Source of the DNA: Pseudomonadota bacterium
GTDB taxonomy: Bacteria > Pseudomonadota > Gammaproteobacteria > Burkholderiales > Burkholderiaceae_F
Direction: 5' to 3'
DNA length: 64,000 nt
NCBI GenBank assembly: GCA_029778535.1
Contig: JAKOQB010000143.1
Coordinates: 217,307-281,306, forward strand
Shown here: piece after piece, positions 34,037 through 45,458 of the stretch
Position numbering within the stretch: the stretch's first letter is position 1
How the letters are laid out: each line of letters begins with the position of its first letter
Notes under the pieces: generated by a model
The model's input: the letters and a program-made list of their open reading frames with translations, nothing else
Told to the model about the DNA's origin: nothing
The model's database searches: none
Program-made: the position numbers and the translations under genes

Positions 34037-37011
34037 GGTGTCGGGCACCCGGTTCTTATCCAGTTCGAAATCGTCGTGTACCCGCTGCTGCCGACCGGCA
34101 GTACGGCCGAGGTCTGTCCCGTCGCGCCGGCCGGATGCGGGATCGTCGACGGCCTGGCGAGCAGATAGTTCGCCGCCGGATTGCAGGTGTCGGAGACCAT
34201 CGTCAGCGTGACGTTGAAGTCGCCTTCGGCATCGCCGGTGAGCACGAAGCGGTTGTTGCGGAAGTTCGTCCCGGTCGCGCTGCTGCCCTGCGGCTGATGG
34301 CAGCTGATGCAGGTCGAGGTCAGGATCGGCAGCACCTGCGCTTCGAACGCCGCGACATCCAACCGCGTCACCGTGCGCACGCTGTTGTTGCCGTTGAACG
34401 GGTCGTTGTAGTACTGGCCGCCGAGGTCGATCCACTCCGACACCAGCCGCTTCTCCGCAGCGTTCAGCATGGTCGCGTGGTTCGGCGCGGAGGCCGGTGG
34501 ATTCGGATGCTCGGCCAGTGCTGCCGCGCTTGCCTTCAGCCGTTCGCCGAAGATGATCTCCACCAGCCGGCTCTTGCGCGCCAGACCCGTCGCCTCGCCC
34601 TCGCTCGCCGTGACATCGACCAGTGCGGGCGCGCGCTGCACGACCGGAACGCCGTCCTCGATGCGCGTCACAGGCTGTCCGTTGGCGTCGAGCAGCGGCT
34701 TGCCGACCATCAGGCTCTCGTACGACGCGATGCGCCCGGTGCCGGCGGTGGTAGCGCGCAGGTCGAGCTTGGCCGGATCGCTGTGGCAGTTGATGCAGGT
34801 GTTGGCGCCGCGATCGCGCGTCCACAGCGGCTGGATGTGCTCGGGGTAGTTGATGATTCCGTTCGCGGGAACCGCGGTGGCCAGGTTATCGGCCGGATTC
34901 GGGTTGCCGGTGTAGCGCAGCGAGATCGACGCGCGCGCCGTCACCCCGGGCTGGCTCGTGTCCGCCCACACGTCGGTGTAGACCGGATCGGACGTCAGGT
35001 TCAGCGCGCTCGCGTCGAGCCGGGTGCGCGTCGAGGCCATCGTCTCGCCCGACTGGTGCGCGCCCGCCATCGCGGTCTTGAGTCCGGCCGGCATCGCGTT
35101 GACCACGGCGCCCGAGTTCAGCGACGCGCCGCGGCGCGGGCTGTGGCAACCGTCGCAGGTGCGGCGCTCGCCCGGCCGCGCCTGGATCCAGTTGGTGTGG
35201 CTCTGGAACGCGCGGCCCTTGGCATCGATCACGAACAGCGCTATCGGCGTGTCGGCCGGAATCTGCAGCTTGAACGAACCGTCGGGCTCGATCGGCGCAT
35301 AACCGAGGATCTGCTGCTGCTCGAAGTCGGTCTCGCCGATGACGGCACGCAGGCCCATCGTGGACGACGGCGGCGCGACCGCGCGCGTGGCACGGATGAA
35401 GCGCGCCGGCGCGCAGTTGTAGGCCGGGTCGGCCGGGTCCTTGATCTTCACGAGGTCGGCGACCTGCGCGCGCGTGTCGTTCGGGTCGGCCGGCGTCGTC
35501 TTCGCGATGCCGGCGGTGCAGCCCGCGGGCAGATCGGCGGCGGCCAGCATCCCCTCACCCATGCGTCCCAGCTCGTCGGTGTCGTACACGCTGCGCACCT
35601 CGATCAGCGCGAGATTCTGCTGCGCCAGCGCCGCGTCGACGATCGTCGGGTCGGTGGCATTGGGTTCGGCGCGCGCCTGCAGGGGAATCGGATCGGTGAA
35701 CATGAAGCCCGCCGGCGGCGCGGCGACGATGCGGAACGTCTGCTGCGCCGGATCGAACATGTAGACCGCGTACGAAGGCGGCACGTTGTCCTGCACGGTG
35801 TCGGCGGCGACGTCGGCCGGCGCGCGGTTCTCGTCGTTCAGCCGCGCCAGCTCCTCCGGCGTCAGGTTCTGGCACGACGTGACCACGTTGTTCTTCGTTA
35901 CCTCGCACGGCGCGAACGACAGCAGCACGCGGTTGGTTCCGTCCCACAGCGGATAGGGCGTGGTGACGCGGCCGTACAGCGAGATGCCGCGCTCCATCGC
36001 AAGCGGCTGCGCGGTGGCCTGCTTCTGGCCCCCTTGCCGCGGCACCGACGCGCTCGCCGGCGTGTTCTGCTCCGAGTAGTTCGCGGCATCGATGAAAACC
36101 AGCGCGCCGCCTTCGTGCGTGCCCGACAGCGGCATCAGGTCCGACGACACGAAGCCCTTGTACGGGCCGTTCGGGTCCATGTCGCGCGGGTGCAGGAAGC
36201 TGTTGCCTTCGCTGTGCGCGCCGTACAGCACGAACATGTCGGTGCCGTCCGGCTTCACGCGGAAGACCTTGAAGTGGTTGCGCCCGGCGACGTGGTCCCA
36301 GCGGGAGAACATGATGTCGCCGTTGGGGCGCACGACCGGATTGCGGTCGTGGCTCTGGTTGAACGAGATCTGCTGGATGGTCTTGCCGGTCGCATCCATC
36401 GTGTGCAGGTTGAACACGCGCTCGCGCTCGTACTCGTCGAGGCCGAAATACGTGCGTCCGAGCGCCTGCGTCGTCTTCGACTTGGTCTGCCGGTTGGAGG
36501 AGAACACGAAGCCGCGGCCGGCCGGCAGATACGCGGGATCGACGTCGTCGTCCTGGGTCGAGTCCGTCAGGCGGCGGAACGTGCCGCCGGTGAACCCGCC
36601 GGTGGTCATGTCGTATTCCCAGATGTTCCAGCGCCCGGTGCACGCCGGCTGGTTGTCGATCGTCGCGCTGTTCGCGGTCGGGCAGCGCATCGCGAACACG
36701 ATCTTCTTGCCGTCGTACGACACCTCGGGGTCGGAGACGTCGCCCTGCCCCTGCGTGAAGCGCTCGGTGATGTTGTGCTCGGGTGCGCTCGGCGACGACT
36801 TCTCGCGGATCATCAGGTCGCCGCCCGGTGCCGTCGGCGCGCCGTTGGTGGGATTGGCGCGGATGGTGTTGGCGCGCTTCGCGTACGCGAGCGCGACGTC
36901 GCCGGCGACCGTGACCGTCGAGTCGTTCGACGAGCCCTTGCAGCCGGCGAGCCCGATGCCGGCCACGGCGATCACCATCCCGTAACTGCCGATGCGTTCA
37001 AGAAGTTTCAT
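34033..37011 (-). CDS. Three-CXXCH lipoprotein with PD40/HZS-alpha-like propeller
   Basis: The 992-residue protein starts at ATG 37011 (GGAGG five bases upstream; a preceding ATG is at 37014) with a lipobox in AVAGIGLAGC. Residues about 100-330 have WD40-like PD40 blades (DVSDPEVSYDGKKIVFAMRC, RNPVVRPNGDIMFSRWDHVA). Three CXXCH motifs follow: CDGCH (about 625), CINCH (about 745) and CISCH (about 905). Such propeller plus di/multihaem layouts are annotated as hydrazine-synthase-alpha-like domains in many non-anammox bacteria; hydrazine chemistry is not implied. It is probably an outer-leaflet or periplasmic electron carrier. Confidence 0.85.
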   Translation of the reverse strand: MKLLERIGSYGMVIAVAGIGLAGCKGSSNDSTVTVAGDVALAYAKRANTIRANPTNGAPTAPGGDLMIREKSSPSAPEHNITERFTQGQGDVSDPEVSYDGKKIVFAMRCPTANSATIDNQPACTGRWNIWEYDMTTGGFTGGTFRRLTDSTQDDDVDPAYLPAGRGFVFSSNRQTKSKTTQALGRTYFGLDEYERERVFNLHTMDATGKTIQQISFNQSHDRNPVVRPNGDIMFSRWDHVAGRNHFKVFRVKPDGTDMFVLYGAHSEGNSFLHPRDMDPNGPYKGFVSSDLMPLSGTHEGGALVFIDAANYSEQNTPASASVPRQGGQKQATAQPLAMERGISLYGRVTTPYPLWDGTNRVLLSFAPCEVTKNNVVTSCQNLTPEELARLNDENRAPADVAADTVQDNVPPSYAVYMFDPAQQTFRIVAAPPAGFMFTDPIPLQARAEPNATDPTIVDAALAQQNLALIEVRSVYDTDELGRMGEGMLAAADLPAGCTAGIAKTTPADPNDTRAQVADLVKIKDPADPAYNCAPARFIRATRAVAPPSSTMGLRAVIGETDFEQQQILGYAPIEPDGSFKLQIPADTPIALFVIDAKGRAFQSHTNWIQARPGERRTCDGCHSPRRGASLNSGAVVNAMPAGLKTAMAGAHQSGETMASTRTRLDASALNLTSDPVYTDVWADTSQPGVTARASISLRYTGNPNPADNLATAVPANGIINYPEHIQPLWTRDRGANTCINCHSDPAKLDLRATTAGTGRIASYESLMVGKPLLDANGQPVTRIEDGVPVVQRAPALVDVTASEGEATGLARKSRLVEIIFGERLKASAAALAEHPNPPASAPNHATMLNAAEKRLVSEWIDLGGQYYNDPFNGNNSVRTVTRLDVAAFEAQVLPILTSTCISCHQPQGSSATGTNFRNNRFVLTGDAEGDFNVTLTMVSDTCNPAANYLLARPSTIPHPAGATGQTSAVLPVGSSGYTTISNWIRTGCPTP

Positions 37012-37039
37012 CATTGCCTCCTGAAACGTCCCGGTCTTT

Positions 37040-38050
37040 TCACTGCCGAGTTGGGTTGCCTCCGGCCAGCAGGCCGGAGGAAAAGTGAAGCTGGCCTTCG
37101 GCGTCGACCACCACCGCATCGACACCGGGAACCGATTCGATCAACCGCAGCCCGCGCGCCGGGCCGAGCACGAACACCGTTTTCGACAGCGCCTCGCTGG
37201 TCAAGCCATCGGGCGCGACGACGGTCACGCTGCGCACCGCGCTCGGGGAGCGTCCGGTCGCCGGATCGATCAGGTGGTGATGGCGCACGCCGTCGCGCTC
37301 GAAGCAGCGCTCGTAGTCGCCCGAGGTCGAGATCGCCGCGTCTTCCAGCGGCAGCAGCGCGATCACGTCGCCCTTGCGGCGCGGATCGCGGATGCCGATC
37401 GTCCATGGGCGCCCGCGCCGGTCGCCGACGATGCGGCTGTCGCCGCCTGCGCTGACGATTCCGTGCGCGATGCCGTGGCGGCGCAGGATCGCGGCGCCGT
37501 TGTCGACCGCGTACCCCTTGGCGAACCCGCCGAGATCGATGCGCATGCCGGCGCGCGCGAAGCGGACCGTGCGCGCGTCCCGGTCGAGGGTCAGGTGGCG
37601 GTAGCCGACCGCAGCGCGCGCGCGCGCGATCGCTTCATCGCTCGGCGTGATGCCGCGGCGATAGTCGTACAAGTGGCCCACCGCCGCGTAGGTGATGTCG
37701 AACGCGCCGCCGGAGAATTCGGAGAACTCGATCGACCGCGCCAGCAGATCGAACAGTTCGTCGCCGATGCGCACCGGGCCGGCGGCCGCGTCGCGATTGA
37801 CGCGCGACAGCTCCGACTCCGGTTTGTACGGACTCATGCTCGCGTCGATCCGGTGCATTTCCTGCATCACGGCATCGATCGCGGCGCGCGCCGTCGCGCG
37901 CTCCTCGCACCAAAGCTCGACGCGGATCGCGGTGCCCATGATCGCTTCGTCGCGGCTTGCCCATTCGCCGCCGCGCGTGCCGGACAGACGCGTGCGCCAT
38001 GTGGCTTGCGCCGGCGTTGTCGACTGCATCAGTGCGCCGCTTCCTTCCAT
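37040..38050 (-). CDS. apbE: FAD:protein FMN transferase (ApbE)
   Basis: The 336-residue protein has the ApbE landmarks: EAIMGTAIRVELW near the N-terminus, SGGAFDITYAAV, the FAD-binding DLGGFAKGYAVDNGAAILRR, SAGGDSRIVG and the metal-binding HHHLIDPATGRSPS. ApbE moves FMN from FAD onto Ser/Thr of periplasmic flavoproteins. No clear signal peptide is seen here, which is unusual; MQSTTP at 38029 is an alternative start. It is the first gene of the envelope operon, 28 bases before the cytochrome start. I found no obvious flavinylation target motif in the operon proteins. Confidence 0.9.
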   Translation of the reverse strand: MEGSGALMQSTTPAQATWRTRLSGTRGGEWASRDEAIMGTAIRVELWCEERATARAAIDAVMQEMHRIDASMSPYKPESELSRVNRDAAAGPVRIGDELFDLLARSIEFSEFSGGAFDITYAAVGHLYDYRRGITPSDEAIARARAAVGYRHLTLDRDARTVRFARAGMRIDLGGFAKGYAVDNGAAILRRHGIAHGIVSAGGDSRIVGDRRGRPWTIGIRDPRRKGDVIALLPLEDAAISTSGDYERCFERDGVRHHHLIDPATGRSPSAVRSVTVVAPDGLTSEALSKTVFVLGPARGLRLIESVPGVDAVVVDAEGQLHFSSGLLAGGNPTRQ

Positions 38051-38383
38051 TCGCTTTTCTATGACGCAGGAGTCCCTTACGCGGGCGGCCGGGCCGCTGG
38101 CGTTCGGAAACTCGCCTCCGGATTGTTTCGCTTGACGGCAGAAGAGCTTGTGCGCGCTTTATAGCGGCGAGATCAAATGAATTGCGCGGCGCTCGTCCTT
38201 CGTTTTGGGTCGTCCGTTCAAGTGCAGCGCAGTGCTCACTCGCTGGCGAAGCGAGCGTGCCAGCGGTTTCGCACGTCGGGATGATGCTTACGCGCGATCA
38301 GCGCATCGAATCGATCGCGGCGGCGGTCGGCGCGCGATCGAACGCAACGGATGAAGCCGTCTGCATGAAACGCGCGCGATCGC
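38051..38383. other. Intergenic region upstream of the envelope operon
   Basis: No gene is supported in these 333 bases, which separate apbE from the yihY-like gene; both are on the minus strand. The promoter of the 17-gene operon should lie here. A stretch at 38140-38180 (around CTTTATAGCGGCGAGATCAAATG) is relatively AT-rich. I see a weak 6-base stem around CTCGCTGGCGAAGCGAG near 38235 but no T-tract, and no convincing promoter pair. Confidence 0.4.
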
Positions 38384-40689
<2,306 letters not shown>

Positions 40690-40693
<4 letters not shown>

Positions 40694-42093
40694 ACCTGGT
40701 CGCGCAACTGAAGCAGATCGCCGGCGACGCGAACGTCCTGGTCGACGCGGCCGACATGGCACCCTACCTGACCGACTGGCGCAAGCGCTACACCGGCAGC
40801 GCGCAGGCCGTGGTGCGGCCCGGTACCACCGACGAAGTAGCGCAGGTCGTGCGCGCCTGTGTGGCCGCGCGCGCGCCGATCGTGCCGCAGGGAGGCAACA
40901 CCGGGCTGGTCGGCGGCGGCACGCCGGACGCGAGCGGCCGCGCGGTCGTCATGTCGCTCGTGCGGATCAACCGCGTGCGCACGCTCGACACCGCCAACGA
41001 CGCGATCACCGTCGAAGCGGGTTGCGTGCTGCAGAACGTGCAGGACGCCGCGCGCGCCGCGCAGCGGCTGTTCCCGCTGTCGCTCGCGGCCGAGGGCAGC
41101 GCGACCATCGGCGGCAATCTGTCGACCAACGCCGGCGGCACGCAGGTGCTGCGCTATGGCAACGCGCGCGATCTGACGCTGGGACTCGAAGTAGTGCTGC
41201 CGTCCGGCGAGATCTGGGACGGGCTGCGCGGACTGCGCAAGGACAACACCGGCTACGACTTGAAGCACCTGTTCATCGGCGCCGAGGGCACGCTCGGCAT
41301 CATCACCGCGGCGACGCTGAAACTCTTTCCGCTGCCCGCGGCGCAGGTCACCGCGTTCGCGTCCACCCCGTCGCTGCACGCGGCGCTCGCGCTGCTGAAC
41401 CGCGCGCGCGCGGCCGCGGGACCCGCACTGACCGCCTTCGAGGTGATGTCCGACCTGTGCCTGCGCCGCTTCGCGCGCGAGTTTCCCGGCGTTCGGCTGC
41501 CGCTGCCGCTCGCCTCGCCGTGGTTCGCGCTGCTCGAGCTGTCCGACCACGAGAGCGCCGCGCACGCCGCCGAGCGCTTGCAGGCGATCCTCGGCCCGGC
41601 GTTCGAGGCGGACGAAGTCGACGACGCGGTGGTCGCGCAGTCGATCTCCGAGGCGCGGGCGATGTGGGCGGTGCGCGAAGGCATTCCGGAAGCGCACGCG
41701 CGCTCCGGCGGCAACGTCAAGCACGACATCGCGCTGCCGGTGTCCGCGATCCCGGACTTCGTCGCCGCGACCGACGCGCAACTTCTGCAGCGATTCCCCT
41801 GGATCCAGCCGTCGACGTTCGGCCATCTGGGCGACGGCAACCTGCACTACAACATGGGAACGAAGGACGGTGTGCCGATCGCGGTGGCATTCGAGCATCA
41901 GAAGGAGATCAACCGGATCGTTCACGACGCGGTTGCCGCGCGTGGCGGCTCGATCAGCGCCGAGCACGGGCTCGGCCAGCTCAAGCGCGACGACATCGGG
42001 CGCTACAAGCCAGCGGTGGAACTCGAACTGATGCGGCGGATCAAGAACGCACTCGATCCGCTGAACCTGATGAACCCAGGCAAGGTGATCTGA
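40690..42093 (+). CDS. FAD-linked oxidase (GlcD/D2HGDH-like)
   Basis: The 467-residue protein is a PCMH-type flavoprotein: the FAD-binding segment has VVRPGTTDEVAQVVRACVAA, PQGGNTGLVGGGTPD and GGNLSTNAGGTQVLRYGNAR, and the C-terminal cap has GHLGDGNLHYN and SAEHGLGQLKRD. This group oxidises D-2-hydroxy acids (glycolate, D-lactate, D-2-hydroxyglutarate). No iron-sulfur domain is attached, and no glcE/glcF follows, so a stand-alone D-2-hydroxyglutarate or D-lactate dehydrogenase is more likely than glycolate oxidase. The substrate is not settled by sequence. Confidence 0.88.
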
Positions 42094-42113
42094 AACCGAT
42101 CGAAGGAGCGTCG

Positions 42114-42560
42114 ATGCGAATCCTGGTCCTCTTTTCTGCCCTCGCCCTGGCGCCGATCGCGCAAGCGCAGACGCTTCGCTGCGAAAGCGCCGATGGCAAG
42201 GTCACCTATGCGCAGAACAACTGCCCGCCGGGAACGCAGCCCGCGCGCGTGCTGCCGCCGCCGGGCCAGGTGGTGCCGGAAGAACAGCGCGCGGCCGGGC
42301 AGCGCGCGCGCAGCGATGCCAAGGCGCTCGAACGCATCGAGCGCGAGCGCGCGGCCGAGCAGGCGCAGGCGGCGCGAGCGCAGAAGTCCGACCGCCTGCG
42401 CGCCGAGGCGCGCGCGCGTACCTGCAAGCGTCTGGCGCTGCGCGTGAAGCAGGCGAAGGACGACGCCGACGCCGCGCCGCTGAACCGCGCGGCGGAGGCG
42501 AAACGCAGGCTGAAGAAAGCGCGGGAGAACTACGAGCTGGAGTGCGGCGCGCCGCAGTGA
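42114..42560 (+). CDS. Exported DUF4124-like coiled-coil protein
   Basis: The 148-residue protein has a signal peptide (LVLFSALALAPIAQAQ), then LRCESADGKVTYAQNNCPPG, a short motif similar to the DUF4124 N-terminus (a small domain with two Cys), and a long charged helix (residues 55-140) rich in Ala, Arg and Glu, ending with a Cys pair (ARTCKRLALR, YELECGAP). It is probably periplasmic. GGAG lies 6 bases before the ATG. Its stop abuts the convergent dusA stop with no gap, so no separate terminator is visible. Confidence 0.75.
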   Translation: MRILVLFSALALAPIAQAQTLRCESADGKVTYAQNNCPPGTQPARVLPPPGQVVPEEQRAAGQRARSDAKALERIERERAAEQAQAARAQKSDRLRAEARARTCKRLALRVKQAKDDADAAPLNRAAEAKRRLKKARENYELECGAPQ

Positions 42561-43574
42561 TCAGTCCGCCAGTGCGACTCGCGCACCGAACCCGCCGGCC
42601 GCCGCGGACAGCGCATGGCGTCCCTCACGCGCGAGGAACTCCGGATCGCTCAGCATCCGCCGCCAGCGGCGCGCGCCGGGCCGGCCCTGATACAGCCCGA
42701 GCATGTGCGACACGATCGCGCGCGGCCGTTCTCCCGCTGCGACCGCGCGTCGCAGATAGTCTTCCATCGCGGCGACGATGTCCGCGCGCGCCGGCACCGC
42801 TGCGTCCGCATCGAACAGGGACGCGTCGACCTGCGCCAGCAGATACGGATCGTGATAGGCGGCGCGGCCGAGCATCACGCCGTCGACGAACGCAAGCTGC
42901 GCGCGCGCCTCGGCCAGCGTGTGCAGCCCGCCGTTGAGCACGAAGGTGGCGGACGGAAAGTCGCGCTTCAGCCGGTGCACGGTGGCGTAGCGCAACGGCG
43001 GCACCTCGCGGTTCTCCTTCGGGCTCAGCCCCTTCAGCCACGCGTTGCGCGCGTGCACGATGAACACGCGGCAGTCGGCGTCGAACAGATGGCCGACGAA
43101 ATCGCGCACGAAGCCGTAGTCCTCGTTGCGGTCGAGCCCGATCCGGTGCTTGACCGTGACCGGGATCGACACCGCGTCGCGCATCGCGCGCACGCAGTCC
43201 GCGACCAGCGCCGGCTCGGCCATCAGGCAGGCGCCGAACGAGCCGCGCTGCACGCGCTCCGACGGACAGCCGCAGTTCAGGTTGATCTCGTCGTAGCCCC
43301 AGCGCTCGCCGAGCCGCGCGCAATGCGCCAGTTCGTCGGGCTCGGAGCCGCCGAGTTGCAGCGCGACCGGACGCTCGGCGGAATCGAAGTCCAGATGGCG
43401 CGCCAGGTCGCCGTGCAGAAGCGCGCCGGTCGTGATCATCTCCGTGTACAGCCGCGCGCGACGCGACAACGTGCGATGAAAGTAGCGACAATGCCGGTCG
43501 GTCCAGTCGAGCATCGGCGCCACGCAAAAGCGCCACGGCGAACTGGACAAGGGATGAACCGGCGGTAAAGTCAC
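42561..43574 (-). CDS. dusA: tRNA-dihydrouridine(20/20a) synthase DusA
   Basis: The 337-residue TIM-barrel flavoenzyme shows FCVAPMLDWTDRHCRYFHRT, YTEMITTGALLHGD, the catalytic-Cys loop INLNCGCPSERVQRGSFGAC, and NGGLHTLAEA...DGVMLGRAAYHDPYLL. DusA-type features (ERVQRGSFGACLM, HARNAWLKGLSPKENR) separate it from DusB and DusC. It reduces U20/U20a in the tRNA D-loop using FMN and NADPH. The start is GTG 43574. It is monocistronic, convergent with the preceding gene and divergent from the methyltransferase. Confidence 0.93.
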   Translation of the reverse strand: MTLPPVHPLSSSPWRFCVAPMLDWTDRHCRYFHRTLSRRARLYTEMITTGALLHGDLARHLDFDSAERPVALQLGGSEPDELAHCARLGERWGYDEINLNCGCPSERVQRGSFGACLMAEPALVADCVRAMRDAVSIPVTVKHRIGLDRNEDYGFVRDFVGHLFDADCRVFIVHARNAWLKGLSPKENREVPPLRYATVHRLKRDFPSATFVLNGGLHTLAEARAQLAFVDGVMLGRAAYHDPYLLAQVDASLFDADAAVPARADIVAAMEDYLRRAVAAGERPRAIVSHMLGLYQGRPGARRWRRMLSDPEFLAREGRHALSAAAGGFGARVALAD

Positions 43575-43604
43575 GGCGGATCAGACAGGAGACGGGAGAG
43601 GATT

Positions 43605-44255
43605 ATGCGTTACGAGCCTTCTTCGGCCCGCGCCGCGACGCGCACCGCCACCGAGACCGCCGGGGCGTTCGAAACGCCGCCGGCGGCGGCGCCCGGCGAC
43701 CGCGCCGCGTTCCTGCTCGAGTTCCTGCGCCATCCGCGGCAGATCGGCTCGGTCGTGCCGAGTTCGTCCTTTCTCGAACAGCGGCTCGTGCGCGCGACGG
43801 ACGCGGCGAACGCGCGCGCGATCGTCGAACTCGGCCCCGGCACCGGCGGCACGACACGCGCGCTGCTGCGCGCGCTGCGCGCCGATGCGCATCTGCTGGC
43901 GATCGATCTGTCGCCGAGCTTCTGCGCGCGGCTGGCCGCGCGCGTGCACGATCCGCGGCTCGCGATCCAGCGCGGCAGCGCCGAGCACATCGAGGAGTTT
44001 CTCCGCCAATGGCGGCTGCCGCGCGCCGATGCGATCGTCTCCGGCATTCCGTTCTCGACCATGCCGCCGGACGTGGCCGACCGCATCGCGCGCGCGATCG
44101 AAGCGGCGCTGGCGCCGGGCGGCCGCTTCGTCGCCTATCAGGTGCGCGCCGACGTCGCGCGCTACGCGAGCCGCTATCTGGGCGCGCCGATCAAGCGCTG
44201 GGAATGGCGCAACGTGCCGCCGCTGCAGGTGTTCACGTGGAGAAAGAAGGTGTGA
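43605..44255 (+). CDS. SAM-dependent methyltransferase (phospholipid-methyltransferase-like)
   Basis: The 216-residue protein has FLLEFLRHPRQIGSVVPSSS, a hallmark of the PmtA-like group, then the SAM-binding motif I VELGPGTGGTTRALLRAL and the acidic end of strand 2 LLAIDLSPSFCARL, with GIPFSTMPPDVADRI as the later motif. It probably methylates phosphatidylethanolamine or a related lipid at the membrane, though methylation of other small molecules cannot be excluded. A GGGAGAGG ribosome site precedes ATG 43605. Confidence 0.85.
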   Translation: MRYEPSSARAATRTATETAGAFETPPAAAPGDRAAFLLEFLRHPRQIGSVVPSSSFLEQRLVRATDAANARAIVELGPGTGGTTRALLRALRADAHLLAIDLSPSFCARLAARVHDPRLAIQRGSAEHIEEFLRQWRLPRADAIVSGIPFSTMPPDVADRIARAIEAALAPGGRFVAYQVRADVARYASRYLGAPIKRWEWRNVPPLQVFTWRKKV

Positions 44256-44373
44256 AGATTTCATCGCGAGCGGCCCGAGGTCGCGCCGAGCAGCGGACCT
44301 GTACCGAGCCGTACAGCGAGCAGCGGAGGCGTGAGATCGGGCCGCGCAGTAGAAGGATTCGCGCCTTCGGACC

Positions 44374-44595
44374 CTAAAGCTTCAGCAGCCACTGAATCAC
44401 CTGCTTGATCAGGAAGCCGAAGATCCCGAACGCGAGCACGAAGAACAGCACGAAGGTGCCGAAGCGCCCGGCCTTCGACTCCCTGGCCACGCTCCAGATG
44501 ATGAACAGCATCAGCGCGATGAACGCACCGATGCCCCAGGTCAGCCCGAACTCGGAGATCTGCTGCTCGGTCAGCCCGAAGAGCGTCGACTCCAT
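44374..44595 (-). CDS. DUF2788 small membrane protein
   Basis: The 73-residue protein has two hydrophobic helices (LTWGIGAFIALMLFIIWSVA, TFVLFFVLAFGIFGFLIKQV) joined by the conserved SKAGRFG loop. This is the DUF2788 family, small inner-membrane proteins of unknown function. It starts six bases after the stop of the DUF2189 gene and is probably cotranscribed. The 118 bases between it and the methyltransferase stop hold nothing recognisable. Confidence 0.9.
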   Translation of the reverse strand: MESTLFGLTEQQISEFGLTWGIGAFIALMLFIIWSVARESKAGRFGTFVLFFVLAFGIFGFLIKQVIQWLLKL

Positions 44596-44600
44596 CGCCG

Positions 44601-45386
44601 CTACATCCGCGGCGGCGCATCGTCGGCATCAACCAGCTCGCGATACGCGTGCCAGGTCGCGTGCCCGATGATCGGCACGGTGATCACGAAGCCGATCATC
44701 AACGTCGCCATCGACAGCACCGACAGCGCCATGATCAGCGTCGCCCACAGCGCCATCGGCAGCGGGTTGTCGCCGACCGCGCGCACGCTGGTCAGAGCCG
44801 CGCGCTTCACGTCGACCGCGCGATCGAGCAGCAGCGGCGCCGAAACGACCGTCAGCGCGAACACGAACGCGGCGCCCAGCCCGCCGGCGAGCACCCAGAG
44901 CCAGAACGCAAGCGCGCTCTGGTCGGCCGCCGCGTAGCGCAGGAAATCGAGCGGCGACGCGATCCGCGCGCCGACGAACAGGCGAAACAGCAGCGCGGAG
45001 GCGAGCACCCACGCGGTGCCGGCGCAGAACAGCAGCGCGCCGAGCACGACCAGCGGCCGCGTACCGCGCCGCCACGCCGCGATCGCATGCGCGAGCCTGG
45101 GCCGCTCACCCAGCGCACGACGCCGGCTCAGCTCGTACAAGCCGGTGGCGAGGATCGGGCCGACCAGCACGAAGCCGCTCAACGCGCCCGGCATCAGCAG
45201 CCACGCGCGCAGCGTCAGCGTCAGGATCGCCAGGCCGCCCAGCGCGATCAGCAGGCCGTGCAGCAGGCTCGGGCCCGGCGCGGCGAGCAGATCGCGATAG
45301 CCGAGCTCGAGCCACGCCAGCGGCCGCAACGTGTCGATGCGACGCACGGATAACGGGACACGCGACGGCGCGGCGGAAGAAGACAT
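44601..45386 (-). CDS. DUF2189 membrane protein
   Basis: The 261-residue protein has an N-terminal RIDTLRPLAWLELGYRDLLA segment and six helices in pairs (LLHGLLIALGGLAILTLTLR, MALWATLIMALSVLSMATLM), with the IGHATWHAYRELV end typical of DUF2189 (COG5473-like). It is an inner-membrane protein of unknown function, in some genomes near cytochrome-oxidase genes. The start at ATG 45386 was taken; an upstream ATG at 45437 would start inside the palindromic element next door. Confidence 0.88.
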   Translation of the reverse strand: MSSSAAPSRVPLSVRRIDTLRPLAWLELGYRDLLAAPGPSLLHGLLIALGGLAILTLTLRAWLLMPGALSGFVLVGPILATGLYELSRRRALGERPRLAHAIAAWRRGTRPLVVLGALLFCAGTAWVLASALLFRLFVGARIASPLDFLRYAAADQSALAFWLWVLAGGLGAAFVFALTVVSAPLLLDRAVDVKRAALTSVRAVGDNPLPMALWATLIMALSVLSMATLMIGFVITVPIIGHATWHAYRELVDADDAPPRM

Positions 45387-45405
45387 GATCGAAGGCCGCA
45401 GCTTA

Positions 45406-45458
45406 GAGCTTGTCCGTGAGTAATTCGTACGATGCACGAATTATTCACGGACAAGCTC
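45406..45458. mobile_element. 53-base MITE-like palindrome with TTA duplication
   Basis: The element begins GAGCTTGTCCGTGAGTAATT and ends AATTATTCACGGACAAGCTC, giving 23-base arms with one mismatch around a 7-base loop. It is flanked on both sides by TTA (45403-45405 and 45459-45461), which looks like a 3-base target duplication as made by some IS5-family elements. It is far more AT-rich than its surroundings. It has no coding capacity, so it would depend on a transposase elsewhere. Confidence 0.75.

Noticed and set aside
34033..37011. Hydrazine synthase as the function of the PD40 cytochrome
   Set aside because: Only a domain-level resemblance is expected; no beta/gamma subunit genes or anammox context are present.
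34135..37455. Plus-strand open frame of 1106 codons opposite the cytochrome gene
   Set aside because: It is an antisense shadow; the minus strand carries a signal peptide and three CXXCH motifs, which decide the true strand.
38222..38260. Small hairpin CTCGCTGGCGAAGCGAG as a terminator or operator
   Set aside because: The stem is only six bases, there is no T-tract, and such stems are expected by chance in GC-rich DNA.
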